Below, one piece after another: positions 19,021 to 28,023 of a stretch of DNA of 64,000 nucleotides (the stretch's first letter is position 1; each line of letters opens with the position of its first letter). The translations under genes were made by a program, and so were the position numbers. This DNA is from Gymnodinialimonas sp. 202GB13-11 (GTDB lineage Bacteria; Pseudomonadota; Alphaproteobacteria; Rhodobacterales; Rhodobacteraceae): contig NZ_JBFRBH010000001.1 of assembly GCF_040932485.1 (NCBI RefSeq), positions 3,274,212 to 3,338,211 on the forward strand, given 5' to 3'. The notes below the pieces were generated by a model. That model searched no databases and had not been told where the DNA came from. It saw nothing but the letters and a program-made list of their open reading frames with translations.

Positions 19021-20616
19021 TTACGCCGCGTCGAACTGCAGCGGCTGCACGCTTTGGAACAAGCCGGTGTCCATCAGGTCCTTCAACGCTTTCGCAGGCG
19101 GCGGTGCATCGAGGTACAAAAGCGCAATCGCCTCGCCCTTCGGCCCCGACCGGCCCAGCGTAAAGTTCGCGATGTTGACCTCATTCGCCCCCATCGTCTG
19201 ACCCAGCGCACCAATGATCCCCGGCACGTCCTCGTTGGTGGTGTAGAGCATGTGCTCCCCGATCTCGGCATCGATGTTGATGCCCTTGATCTGAATAAAC
19301 CGCGGCTTTCCATCGCTGAAGCAGGTCCCCGCAATGGACCGCTCGCGCTTGTCCGTCTTCACGACCAGCCGAATATAGCCATCGAACACGCCGGTCTTGT
19401 CCTGCGTGGTTTGGCTCAACTCAATCCCCCGCTCTTTCGCGATCACAGGAGCTGAGACCATGTTCACATCCGGGTTCGTCGCCTTCATCACACCGGCAAT
19501 CGCCGCACAATCGAGCGCCTTGAGATTCATGCCCGTGACCACGCCGTTGTAGACAATCTCGATGCTTTTGATTGGCTCGTCTGTCAGCTGGCCCACAAAC
19601 GCACCCAGATGCTCGGCCAGTTTCACCCAAGGCCCCATTATGGCGGCTTCCTCGGCGGTGACGCTCGGCATATTCAGCGCGTTGGAAACGGCACCGGTCA
19701 GCAGATAGTCTGACATCTGCTCGGCCACTTGCAGCGCCACATTTTCCTGCGCCTCAGTCGTCGCCGCGCCAAGGTGAGGCGTCACAACGACATTCGGCAG
19801 GTTGAACAGTGGGCTATCGGTGGCAGGCTCAACCGCAAAAACATCGAACGCCGCGCCAGCGACGTGGCCGGATTTCAGCGCCTCGGCCAAAGCGTCCTCA
19901 TCCACCAAGCCACCGCGCGCGCAGTTTACGATCCGCACGCCCTTCTTCATCTTGGCAATCGCCTCGGCCGAGATCATGCCGCGCGTCTTGTCCGTTGCAG
20001 GAACGTGCAGGGTGATGAAATCGGACCGCTGGAACAACTCGTCCAGTTCGACCTTGGTCACGCCCAGCTTCGCCGCGCGCTCCTCGCTCAGGAACGGATC
20101 ATAGGCGATCACCTTCATGCGCAGGCCAACACCGCGTTCACATACGATCCCGCCGATATTGCCCGCCCCGATCACGCCAAGTGTCTTGCCGGTCAGCTCG
20201 ACGCCCATGAATTTCGACTTCTCCCACTTGCCAGCATGGGTAGACACCGACGCCTCCGGAATCTGGCGCGCCACCGCAAACATCATCGCAATCGCATGTT
20301 CCGCAGTGGTGATCATGTTCCCGAAGGGCGTGTTCATCACGATGATGCCCTTCTTCGACGCGTTTTGGATATCGACATTGTCGACGCCGATACCGGCACG
20401 CCCCACAACTTTAAGGCGATCAGCTTGCGCAATGATCTTCTCCGTCACCTTGGTGGCAGAGCGGATGGCAAGGCCATCATATTGGTCGATCACGGACATG
20501 AGCTTTTCCTTATCCTTACCGATGGTCGGATCGAAGGTCACGTCGATGCCGCGATCACGGAAGATCTGGACGGCGGTTTCACTCAGTTTGTCAGAGACGA
20601 GTACTTTGGGGGCCAT
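19021..20616 (-). CDS. serA: D-3-phosphoglycerate dehydrogenase
   Basis: SerA oxidises 3-phosphoglycerate to 3-phosphohydroxypyruvate, the first step of serine synthesis. The 531-residue form has the NAD-binding GVIGAGNIGGIVCERG motif, the catalytic Arg (NCARGGLVDEDAL), the His-containing VVVTPHLGAATTEAQ, a substrate-binding-like intervening domain (about 315-450), and a C-terminal ACT domain (EDVPGIIGALGQTMGANEVN), which commonly binds serine for feedback control. I choose ATG 20616 because AAGGAG lies eight bases upstream; a GTG at 20625 overlaps that RBS. It is downstream of an unknown gene and serC on the same strand, an apparent serine operon. Confidence 0.95.
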   Translation of the reverse strand: MAPKVLVSDKLSETAVQIFRDRGIDVTFDPTIGKDKEKLMSVIDQYDGLAIRSATKVTEKIIAQADRLKVVGRAGIGVDNVDIQNASKKGIIVMNTPFGNMITTAEHAIAMMFAVARQIPEASVSTHAGKWEKSKFMGVELTGKTLGVIGAGNIGGIVCERGVGLRMKVIAYDPFLSEERAAKLGVTKVELDELFQRSDFITLHVPATDKTRGMISAEAIAKMKKGVRIVNCARGGLVDEDALAEALKSGHVAGAAFDVFAVEPATDSPLFNLPNVVVTPHLGAATTEAQENVALQVAEQMSDYLLTGAVSNALNMPSVTAEEAAIMGPWVKLAEHLGAFVGQLTDEPIKSIEIVYNGVVTGMNLKALDCAAIAGVMKATNPDVNMVSAPVIAKERGIELSQTTQDKTGVFDGYIRLVVKTDKRERSIAGTCFSDGKPRFIQIKGINIDAEIGEHMLYTTNEDVPGIIGALGQTMGANEVNIANFTLGRSGPKGEAIALLYLDAPPPAKALKDLMDTGLFQSVQPLQFDAA

Positions 20617-20645
20617 GTCAGGCACTCCTTCAAAACGGGTTGGGG

Positions 20646-21110
20646 TTAGCCTTTCAGGGCTTTGTCCACATATTGGGATGGGGTTGGTTCATTGGTTCCG
20701 AGCTCTTTGAGCCAATCGGGATCGGGCCAGAAGAAAAGGTCGGAGTTGCCATGCGGCGTGTTCGCCTCGAACAGCGCCAGATAGTAGGTCTGGTGTGCGA
20801 AATCGTCGGGCTCCACGATCAGCGCAGCCAATGCCTCCAGCTCGCCCCGCGAAATGCCGGGAACGCATTCTGCAACCGGCGCCAATGCTTCTTCGGCGGC
20901 CTCTTCTGCCGACATGGACGCGTACAGGCTTTCGTACCGCTCCGCCGGAATGTCCGACCGTCCGGCAATACGATTGTGCTCGGCCATAAGCGCGGAAGTA
21001 TCCGCGCCCTCCTCCAAGGCCTGCACAATGCGCTCAATGCAATTGCTCAGGTCTTTGGTCAAAGCCGGATCACGCGGGCCCGGCCGCAGCCTTGCTCGAA
21101 GCTCAGTCAT
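20646..21110 (-). CDS. Hypothetical protein between serC and serA
   Basis: A 154-residue, acidic, soluble protein with no signal or membrane segment. It begins MTELRARLRPGPRDPALTKD, has an alanine/glutamate-rich helical middle (SAEEAAEEALAPVAEC), and ends in an aromatic stretch (SDLFFWPDPDWLKELG). I recognise no family. It lies 15 bases after serC and 29 bases before serA on the same strand, so it is almost certainly in the serine operon. Codon use looks like its neighbours. A role in serine metabolism is only a guess from position. Confidence 0.75.
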   Translation of the reverse strand: MTELRARLRPGPRDPALTKDLSNCIERIVQALEEGADTSALMAEHNRIAGRSDIPAERYESLYASMSAEEAAEEALAPVAECVPGISRGELEALAALIVEPDDFAHQTYYLALFEANTPHGNSDLFFWPDPDWLKELGTNEPTPSQYVDKALKG

Positions 21111-21125
21111 ATCTGTTCTTCGCGC

Positions 21126-22292
21126 TCAGGCCGCGACAGCTTGCGCGTCGATCTCGGCGTGGAAGGCCCAATCGAGCCACGGCAGCATCGCCTCGATGTC
21201 CGAAAGCTCAACCGTCGCACCGCACCAGATCCGCAAGCCCGGTGGGGCATCGCGATAGGACCCCACGTCGAAGGCCGCATGTTCCGTCATCAACCGCTTG
21301 GCCACGGCCTTGGCAAACGCCGCGCCGTCCTGAATGCGTGGGTCGGTGAACTTCAGGCAAACGGACGTGTTCGACCGGGTCGCCGGATCAACGGCAAGGT
21401 TCTCGATCCAATTCCGAGCGTCGCAAAAATCCCAGACTGCCTGCGCATTGGCATCGGCCCGCGCGTGCAAGGCGGGCAGGCCACCAAGGCTTTCGGCCCA
21501 TTCCAGTGCAAAATGGTAATCCTCGACACACAGCATGGAAGGCGTGTTGATCGTCGCACCCTCGAAGATGCCGTCGATCAGCTTACCGCCCTTGGTCAGA
21601 CGGAAAATCTTCGGCAGTGGCCATGCTGGTGTGTAGCTTTCCAGCCGCTCCACGGCGCGCGGGCTCAGGATCAGCACACCATGCGCCCCTTCGCCGCCCA
21701 TTACCTTCTGCCAAGAGAACGTGACCACATCGAGTTTGTCCCAGGGCAGGTCCTGCGCGAAGGCCGCGCTGGTCGCGTCGCAAATCGTCAGCCCCGCGCG
21801 ATCCGCCGGGATCACGTCGCCGCTGGGAACGCGCACGCCCGATGTCGTGCCGTTCCATGTGAAAACCACATCGGTATTCCAATCGACCGTGCCCAGATCA
21901 GGCAGCTCGCCGTATTCGGCCGTCGTAACCATGGCATCCAGCTTCAGCTGCTTGACCACATCCGTCACCCAGCCCGCGCCGAAGCTTTCCCATGCCAGCA
22001 TCGTGCAAGGCCGCGCGCCCAGCATCGACCACATGGCCATCTCCACAGCGCCCGTGTCCGAGGCCGGAACGATCCCCACCTTGTAGTCCTCCGGCACGCC
22101 GAGCATGCGGCCTGTCATGCCGATGACAGATTGCAGCAAGCCTTTGCCGACAGCCGCACGATGCGACCGCCCAAGCGGCGCTTGGCGCAGGGCATCTGGT
22201 GTCCATGTGGGGGGTTTGGTGCAGGGGCCCGACGAAAACTTCGGATTCGACGGTTTTGAATCCGGCCGCTGGGCCGGTTGAGTCGTACTCAT
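21126..22292 (-). CDS. serC: Phosphoserine aminotransferase
   Basis: SerC transfers the amino group of glutamate to 3-phosphohydroxypyruvate with pyridoxal phosphate, the second step of serine synthesis; it may also serve pyridoxine synthesis. The 388-residue product starts [15 protein letters not shown], typical of the alphaproteobacterial form. The PLP-lysine region is [17 protein letters not shown] and the TSGV-type substrate loop is [13 protein letters not shown]. The frame is open to 22433, but ATG 22292 has GAGGAT upstream and matches family starts. It heads the serC-unknown-serA run and is divergent from a MarR-type regulator. Confidence 0.94.
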   Translation of the reverse strand: MSTTQPAQRPDSKPSNPKFSSGPCTKPPTWTPDALRQAPLGRSHRAAVGKGLLQSVIGMTGRMLGVPEDYKVGIVPASDTGAVEMAMWSMLGARPCTMLAWESFGAGWVTDVVKQLKLDAMVTTAEYGELPDLGTVDWNTDVVFTWNGTTSGVRVPSGDVIPADRAGLTICDATSAAFAQDLPWDKLDVVTFSWQKVMGGEGAHGVLILSPRAVERLESYTPAWPLPKIFRLTKGGKLIDGIFEGATINTPSMLCVEDYHFALEWAESLGGLPALHARADANAQAVWDFCDARNWIENLAVDPATRSNTSVCLKFTDPRIQDGAAFAKAVAKRLMTEHAAFDVGSYRDAPPGLRIWCGATVELSDIEAMLPWLDWAFHAEIDAQAVAA

Positions 22293-22400
22293 GGTGGTAT
22301 CCTCACAGATATGCGCCCCTCGTTGGGGAGGGGTGTCCCACTGCATGGCATACGGACGCGCACGCTTGGGAACAAGCCGGAAACGGTGCATGGGCCGTCG
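22293..22400 (-). promoter_or_regulatory. Candidate serC leader RNA element
   Basis: The serC leader on the minus strand contains a stable hairpin, CCCCTC/GAGGGG (22316-22321 with 22328-22333, loop CCCAAC), just 5' of the ribosome binding site. A conserved 'serC' RNA motif made of short hairpins upstream of serC in Alphaproteobacteria is described in the literature and catalogued in Rfam. I cannot confirm a match to its consensus by eye; position and hairpin are what I see. Confidence 0.4.
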
Positions 22401-22453
22401 TTTTTTGGTTCGCAACTCCGGATCAGAGTTCACGATCGGAAACAGAGGGCAAT

Positions 22454-22481
22454 ATCTATTGGATTGCCAGTTTCAATAGAT
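22454..22481. promoter_or_regulatory. Operator-like inverted repeat between serC and the MarR gene
   Basis: A perfect inverted repeat ATCTATTG (22454-22461), 12 bases, CAATAGAT (22474-22481) sits in the 305-base divergent gap. It overlaps a candidate serC promoter on the minus strand (TTGAAA 22476-22471, 16 bases, TATTGC 22454-22449). GATTGCCA occurs twice in direct orientation (22462-22469 and 22479-22486), and its core is inverted at 22448-22453 (GGCAAT). The neighbouring MarR protein or a serine-responsive regulator could bind here. The rest of the gap (22482-22597) shows only the MarR leader. Confidence 0.5.
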
Positions 22482-22597
22482 TGCCACAGCGCGCACAGGC
22501 TAATTGTCAACTTTGCCTGACATTTTTCTTGCGTCACGGTCGAGCGGCCCGCTATCGTTATGGTTGTAATTCCCTGCGCGTGCCAAAGGTCGACCCC

Positions 22598-23032
22598 ATG
22601 AAAGACCAATCTCAATCTCTGACATTTGATCTGTCCGAATTCCTGCCGTTTCAAATGTCGGTGCTTTCGGCACGGATGTTTGCGCGCGTCATGGAAGATG
22701 CCGGTCTTCAGGTCCCGGAATGGCGAATCATGATGGCACTGCCATCGAACCAGCCCTGCTCTTCGCACGATCTCTGCATCCTCACGGCAATGGATGCGGC
22801 GCGCGTCAGTCGTGCACAACGGCGCTTGGAAGATCTCGATATGATTTCGGTGATCCGCGACAAAGCTGACCGCCGCCGGTTGGTCGTTTGCCTGTCTGAT
22901 CACGGCACAGAGGAAGTATCACGCCTCAGATCCGCAGCCCGCGCTGCCGAAAGCCGGATGCTCGACGCGCTTGGACCAGAGGATCGGGCACAGCTAAAAA
23001 CGGCGATCTCCGCCCTTTTTGAGCGCCTCTAA
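22598..23032 (+). CDS. MarR family transcriptional regulator
   Basis: A 144-residue winged-helix regulator. The N-terminal helices (DLSEFLPFQMSVLSARMFAR) form the dimer core, the recognition region is CILTAMDAARVSRAQRRLEDLDM, and the wing follows with VIRDKADRRRLVVCLSDHGTEEV; D-x-R-R in the wing is the MarR signature. The ligand is unknown. ATG 22598 gives a family-length protein; the longer open frame back to 22199 runs over the serC leader and is rejected. It is divergent from serC with palindromic sites in between, so it may regulate itself and/or serC. Its stop overlaps the convergent hydrolase by four bases. Confidence 0.88.
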   Translation: MKDQSQSLTFDLSEFLPFQMSVLSARMFARVMEDAGLQVPEWRIMMALPSNQPCSSHDLCILTAMDAARVSRAQRRLEDLDMISVIRDKADRRRLVVCLSDHGTEEVSRLRSAARAAESRMLDALGPEDRAQLKTAISALFERL

Positions 23033-23826
23033 TCAACCACTAATTTGCACAAGTCGGACTGCGGGTTTTCAAGGCCCGTAATGATGCTGAAGTGATTTTC
23101 ACCGGGCAGCTCGATTGCCTGAGTGACCGCGCCAAGCCCTGTCCAGATATTGGCCAACAGGGCGGATTGCCTGCGAAATTCCGGCCTTTCCTCCGCGCCC
23201 ACGACACAGCTCACACGCACGCCCTCTATAGGCATCAAAAGGGCCGGGCTTTCTGCTATGGCTTCATCCGGGGTCAATCCAAGCGTTTGGTTCATCTTGG
23301 TCCGTAAAAGTGGGCGCAAGTCGTGCACACCTGAAATGGACACAACATGGGCAATCCGGCTCAGGACATGAGCTGGCAACACGCCGTCACACACCAATCT
23401 AGTCACCAAATGACCACCGGCTGAGTGCCCAACCAACCGAATAGATCCATCGATGCGATCGGCAATATCCACAATCGCTTGGGTGATCTCTGCGGTGATC
23501 TCGGAAATCCTCGCCTGCGGCGCCAACGTGTAAGTGACAGATGCGACCGCCTGACCAAGCAACAGCGGACCCTTGACCAGATGCGCAAAGTCACGGCCCT
23601 CAAATGCCATCCAATACCCGCCATGCACAAAAACGGTCACACCTTCGATCGCCGTGTCTGGCAGGTATAGATCAAAGAACTGCCTTGGAGCGGAGCCTGT
23701 CAATATCGTCTCAGGCGACAAGCTGCGATAAACCTTCGGGGCCTCATCCTTCCACCGTGCCAGAATAGCGTCCGCATCTTCAATATGCGCCCCATTGGCA
23801 TAAGCATCATCCCAATCGGTGATCAT
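23029..23826 (-). CDS. Alpha/beta hydrolase, kynurenine formamidase-like
   Basis: A 265-residue cytosolic serine hydrolase. The oxyanion motif HGGYWMAFEGRDF, nucleophile elbow GHSAGGHLV, and final His in ELPGENHFSI are the triad landmarks, and HGGYW is typical of the arylformamidase/esterase branch that hydrolyses N-formylkynurenine. No other tryptophan-degradation gene (kynA, kynU) is nearby, so the substrate stays open. ATG 23826 has GGAGGAG six bases upstream; the TTG at 23850 lies ahead of that RBS and is rejected. Confidence 0.84.
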   Translation of the reverse strand: MITDWDDAYANGAHIEDADAILARWKDEAPKVYRSLSPETILTGSAPRQFFDLYLPDTAIEGVTVFVHGGYWMAFEGRDFAHLVKGPLLLGQAVASVTYTLAPQARISEITAEITQAIVDIADRIDGSIRLVGHSAGGHLVTRLVCDGVLPAHVLSRIAHVVSISGVHDLRPLLRTKMNQTLGLTPDEAIAESPALLMPIEGVRVSCVVGAEERPEFRRQSALLANIWTGLGAVTQAIELPGENHFSIITGLENPQSDLCKLVVD

Positions 23827-23921
23827 CTGGCGCTCCTCCGGTCGCAGCAAATCTGCGGCAAAATACGCCCCAGTCGCAATGGCCCATGGCGAACAGGGAC
23901 CGGCCTGCTACATCTGCGGCC

Positions 23922-24581
23922 ATGGAAGCCCCTCTGCTCGACCTGCGCGATGTCTACAAATCCTTCGGCGATACGCCCGTGCTGGCGGGTGTTTCCATTT
24001 CAATGGGGGTGGGCGAAACGCTCGCGCTGACCGGTGAAAGTGGTTCGGGCAAGTCCACCTTGTTGCACTTGGCGGGTGGCCTCGACCAGCCCGATAACGG
24101 GAAAGTCATCCTGCAAGGCAAAGATATTGGCCAAATGGATGACACGGCCCGTGCCGCCGCAAGGCGCACGCAGATCGGATTGATCTTTCAGCAATTCAAT
24201 CTCGTCCCGTCCCTCAACGTCGCAGCAAACATCGCGCTGCAAGCACGGCTTGCCGGTCAGCATGACGCCGCGTTCTGCGCGGAGCTCACCGAAAGGCTGG
24301 GCCTCACCGATCTAACTGCACGTTATCCTGAGCAATTGTCGGGCGGACAGCAGCAGCGCGTTGCCATTGCCCGCGCCCTCGCACCCCGGCCTGCTTTGAT
24401 CCTGGCTGATGAACCGACGGGAAACCTCGATGAAGAGACCGGCGATGCCGTGCTGTCCCTTCTGCTTGATCTGGTGGCGGACACAAATGCGGGCCTCCTG
24501 ATGGTCACGCATTCCAGCCGCCTCGCGGGCCAGCTTTCCCGCCGTCTGCACCTGTCACGCGGCGTTTTGGACGCCACCTGA
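23922..24581 (+). CDS. ABC transporter ATP-binding protein (LolD/MacB type)
   Basis: A 219-residue ATPase with Walker A GESGSGKSTLL, Q-loop region IFQQFNLVPSLNV, signature LSGGQQQRVAIARAL, Walker B LILADEPTGNLDEE and a switch His in MVTHSSRLAG. This is the type that drives FtsX-fold (type VII, mechanotransmission) permeases rather than classical importers. The permease gene follows two bases after the stop, so they form a complex. The start is uncertain: an in-frame ATG at 23886 would add 12 residues, but homology begins near MEAPLLDLRDVYKSFG, so I prefer 23922. Neither start has a strong RBS. Confidence 0.9.
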   Translation: MEAPLLDLRDVYKSFGDTPVLAGVSISMGVGETLALTGESGSGKSTLLHLAGGLDQPDNGKVILQGKDIGQMDDTARAAARRTQIGLIFQQFNLVPSLNVAANIALQARLAGQHDAAFCAELTERLGLTDLTARYPEQLSGGQQQRVAIARALAPRPALILADEPTGNLDEETGDAVLSLLLDLVADTNAGLLMVTHSSRLAGQLSRRLHLSRGVLDAT

Positions 24582-24583
24582 AC

Positions 24584-26974
24584 ATGCTCTATACCGCACT
24601 TCAGAGCCTTACTTCGCATTGGGTCCGCCGCCCCGGGCAATTTGCGATGCTTGTTATTGGCCTCGCTTTGGCGACCGCGCTTTGGTCCGGTGTTCAAGCC
24701 ATAAATGCCGAAGCAAGGTCTGCTTACGACCGTGCCGCCGCAACTTTAGGGCAAGATCAGCTTGCACGTCTGGAACGGGCGGACGGGCGCCCCGTGCCAT
24801 TGGAGGACTACCGGGCGTTGCGCGCCGCAGGCTATCTGGTTTCGCCTGTGATCTCGGGTGAAGTACGCGATCCAAACGGACGCTTGCGCATATTGGGGAT
24901 AGATCCGCTCACCGCTCCGGCCGCGGCACAAGGCCCAACACTGGATGGCGATCTCGACCTCGCCGCCTTCTTCACAGACCCCGGCCTTCTTCTGATGACG
25001 GAAGCGACCGCAAACGGCCCATTGCCTGCGGATCTTCCGCCCATCACACTCACGTCCGAAGTCCCCCCAGCGGCAGCAATTACCGACATCTCGACGGCGG
25101 CACGGCTTTTGGGGCAATCCGATCCCTCATATCTGCTCGTCTCACCGCAACAGCCCTTTGGCCTACCTCCATTGGCCGAAGCAACCAACCTACAGCTGCG
25201 CGCGCCCGAAACGGCCAACGACATCTCTCGCCTGACCGACTCCTTTCACCTGAATTTGACCGCTTTTGGCTTCCTCAGCTTTGGCGTCGGGCTGTTTATC
25301 GTCCACGCCGCCATCGGCCTCGCGTTTGAGCAACGGCGCGCGACAATCCGCACCATGCGGGCGATTGGCACGCCGCTCCGAACGGTTCTGCTCGCGCTCG
25401 GGTTCGAGCTTGCCATTATCGCCCTGGTCGCAGGCCTGATCGGCATTCTCCTCGGCTACCTCATTGCCGCGACCTTGATGCCAGGTGTCGCAGGAACCCT
25501 GCGCGGTCTCTACGGGGCTGAGATTGAAGGTGTGCTTCAGTTCAATCCCTATTGGGCAGTTTCGGCCCTCCTCATTACATGGCTTGGCGCAGGCGCTGCG
25601 GCGGTTCAGGCCATGGTTCGCACCGCCCGAATGCCCCTTTTGTCGCCCGCCCTTCCGCGCGCCTGGGCGCAGGCATCTGGCCGCGCGATCCGACTTCAGG
25701 CCATTTGCGCTCTGGCGCTATTTTGCCTCGCAGCCGGGTTTGCCGTCTTTGGCCAAGGCCTCATCCCCGCATTCCTCTGCCTCGCCGCTCTCCTCATCGG
25801 TGCGGCTCTGATCCTTCCTGCGGTCATGACCTTGGCCCTGAAAGCCCTTCCGGCGCGTGGCGCCTTTGGCGAATGGGTGCTTGCCGACACACGCCAACAA
25901 ATCCCGGGCCTCTCGCTCGCGCTCATGGCGCTTCTCCTTGCGCTCTCCGCGAATATCGGTGTTTCCACCATGGTCGGCAGTTTCCGAAGCACCTTCATCG
26001 GCTGGCTCGACCAACGCCTCGCGTCCGAGCTTTACGTCACAGCCGCCGATCCCACCGAGGCCGCGATGTTGATGGATGCAATCCGGCCCGATGTGGATGC
26101 AATCCTTCCCATCGTCTCAGCCGACCAGCGACTTTTCGGACGCCCGGCGCAGGTTTTCGGCGTCGTGGACCATCCGACCTACCGCGAAGCGTGGCCGCTC
26201 CTGTCGCAATCCATTGATCCATGGGATCAACTCGCCAGCGGCAACGCTGTGCTCATCAACGAACAACTTGCGCGGCGCGAGAACCTCGCCCCCGGCGACA
26301 CACTTCCCATCTCCGAAGGCCTGCTTATCGTGGGCATCTACTCCGACTACGGGAACCCGAATGGGCAGGCCATTATGTCTCTAACCCGCTTTTCAGAGAC
26401 ATATCCTGAGGCTCAATCCTTCCGCTTTGCGATCCGCATCGACCCTGGCGACGCCCCCGCAATGGCAACCCGCCTGCGAGCGGAGTTTGGTCTGCCCACC
26501 GACGCCGTAACGAACCAGAGCCAGGTCAAAGCCTTCTCGATCGAAGTGTTTGACCAGACCTTTATTGTCACCGGCGCGCTCAACATCCTGACCCTCGGCG
26601 TGGCCGGTATCGCCCTTCTGACCAGTCTGCTGACACTCGCCAATCTTCGCCTGCCGCAGCTTGCACCGCTTTGGGCGATCGGCACGTCTCGCGCCACCTT
26701 GGCAAAGGTGGAACTCGCGCGCGCGCTTGGCCTCGCCATCCTGACCTTTCTGTTCGCGCTTCCCGTCGGCTTGGCGCTGGCGTGGGTCCTGCTCGCATTG
26801 GTCAACGTGGAGGCCTTCGGTTGGCGCCTCCCCATGCAACTCTTCCCCAGCGATTGGGCGCGCCTTTTCGCCCTCGCTCTCCATGCCGCCGGTCTTGCGG
26901 CCCTCGGCCCCGCCCTGCGCCTTGCCCGCATCCCACCCGCGCGCCTCACCCAGATCTTTGCACAGGAACGCTGA
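24584..26974 (+). CDS. FtsX-like ABC transporter permease
   Basis: A 796-residue inner-membrane protein with duplicated FtsX-type units: an N-terminal span (FAMLVIGLALATALWSG), a large periplasmic domain to about 215, three or four spans to about 330 (LIVHAAIGLAFEQRRATIRTMRAIG), further hydrophobic segments (370-425), a second periplasmic domain, and a C-terminal span cluster (660-780). It works with the ATPase encoded just upstream and the AttH-like protein just downstream. This trio recurs in Proteobacteria and is thought to act on lipids or lipoproteins in the envelope, but the substrate is unknown. The stop shares one base with the next ATG (TGATG). Confidence 0.88.
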   Translation: MLYTALQSLTSHWVRRPGQFAMLVIGLALATALWSGVQAINAEARSAYDRAAATLGQDQLARLERADGRPVPLEDYRALRAAGYLVSPVISGEVRDPNGRLRILGIDPLTAPAAAQGPTLDGDLDLAAFFTDPGLLLMTEATANGPLPADLPPITLTSEVPPAAAITDISTAARLLGQSDPSYLLVSPQQPFGLPPLAEATNLQLRAPETANDISRLTDSFHLNLTAFGFLSFGVGLFIVHAAIGLAFEQRRATIRTMRAIGTPLRTVLLALGFELAIIALVAGLIGILLGYLIAATLMPGVAGTLRGLYGAEIEGVLQFNPYWAVSALLITWLGAGAAAVQAMVRTARMPLLSPALPRAWAQASGRAIRLQAICALALFCLAAGFAVFGQGLIPAFLCLAALLIGAALILPAVMTLALKALPARGAFGEWVLADTRQQIPGLSLALMALLLALSANIGVSTMVGSFRSTFIGWLDQRLASELYVTAADPTEAAMLMDAIRPDVDAILPIVSADQRLFGRPAQVFGVVDHPTYREAWPLLSQSIDPWDQLASGNAVLINEQLARRENLAPGDTLPISEGLLIVGIYSDYGNPNGQAIMSLTRFSETYPEAQSFRFAIRIDPGDAPAMATRLRAEFGLPTDAVTNQSQVKAFSIEVFDQTFIVTGALNILTLGVAGIALLTSLLTLANLRLPQLAPLWAIGTSRATLAKVELARALGLAILTFLFALPVGLALAWVLLALVNVEAFGWRLPMQLFPSDWARLFALALHAAGLAALGPALRLARIPPARLTQIFAQER

Positions 26975-28023
26975 TGCGCTTTGTCCTCGCCCTCCTCGTC
27001 ACGATCAGCCAAGCACAGGCACAGGGCTTTGCCGGTCTGGGCACGCAAGCGGATGGCTTCGCCGGGCCGCAACCCGACCCGACCTTCTCGTTCCCCGCTG
27101 ATCACGGGCCCCACCCAGATTATCGCATCGAATGGTGGTATCTGACGGCGACCCTACAGGGTGAAGATGGCAGGGATTACGGCGTGCAGTGGACTCTGTT
27201 TCGCAGCGCGTTAGAGCCTGAAATCTCCGATAATTGGACAGCGCCACAGCTCTTCATGGGCCACGCCGGGCTCACAACACCCGACGCCCATTTCAGCGCC
27301 GAACGCCTCGCGCGCGGCGGCATCGGTCAAGCCAGCGTCACCGCAGACCCATTCCAAGCGCAAATCGACGATTGGCAAATGACCTCTACCGCGACCGAGG
27401 GCGATGCATATGACGTCCTCCACCTGACCGCACGCGGCTCAGATTTCGCGTATGACCTGAACCTTGCCGCCAATGGCCCTCTGATCTTCCATGGCCAGGA
27501 TGGCTACTCTGTCAAAAGTGCCGAGGGGCAAGCCAGCTACTACTATTCGCAACCCTTCTACTCCGTGGCCGGCACTCTCAACCTCCCCGACGGCGACATC
27601 GCCGTCACCGGCACCGCCTGGCTGGATCGCGAATGGTCCTCGCAACCGCTCAGCGACGATCAGATGGGATGGGATTGGTTCTCCCTGCAATTTGAAGACG
27701 GCGCGCGCATGATGGCCTTTGCCCTGCGCAGCACCGATGGCGACAGCTTTACCTCCGCCACATGGATCAACGCCGATGGCACGACCCAAAGCTATGGGGA
27801 TGGCCATGTCGAACTCATGCCGCTGGCAAGCACCGAAGTTGCGGGCAGAGCAGTGCCGACCGAATGGCACCTCTCTTTCCCCGAACGGGGCATCGACATC
27901 CGAACCATGCCCATCAACGCACAAAGCTGGATGGATACGAGCTTCCCCTATTGGGAAGGCCCTATCACCTTCACTGGCACCCATGCCGGTCGCGGCTATC
28001 TGGAGATGACAGGGTATGAGTGA
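26974..28023 (+). CDS. AttH/carotenoid hydratase-like lipocalin-fold protein
   Basis: A 349-residue secreted protein (signal MRFVLALLVTISQAQAQG) of the AttH family, related to CrtC carotenoid 1,2-hydratase. Landmarks are PDYRIEWWYLTATL near residue 50, YYYSQPFYSVAGTL, and GTAWLDREWSSQPL, the region with catalytic Asp/Trp in CrtC. No carotenoid genes are nearby; position after an FtsX-type ABC pair fits the known ABC-AttH cluster, where the protein may bind a lipid passed by the transporter. ATG 26974 is fixed by the coupling overlap; the longer open frame inside the permease is spurious. Confidence 0.87.
   Translation: MRFVLALLVTISQAQAQGFAGLGTQADGFAGPQPDPTFSFPADHGPHPDYRIEWWYLTATLQGEDGRDYGVQWTLFRSALEPEISDNWTAPQLFMGHAGLTTPDAHFSAERLARGGIGQASVTADPFQAQIDDWQMTSTATEGDAYDVLHLTARGSDFAYDLNLAANGPLIFHGQDGYSVKSAEGQASYYYSQPFYSVAGTLNLPDGDIAVTGTAWLDREWSSQPLSDDQMGWDWFSLQFEDGARMMAFALRSTDGDSFTSATWINADGTTQSYGDGHVELMPLASTEVAGRAVPTEWHLSFPERGIDIRTMPINAQSWMDTSFPYWEGPITFTGTHAGRGYLEMTGYE

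Noticed and set aside
20640-22259. A 539-codon plus-strand frame across serC and the unknown gene
   Set aside because: It is antisense to two well-supported genes, has no family resemblance and has a histidine/arginine-rich composition typical of the opposite strand of GC-rich genes.
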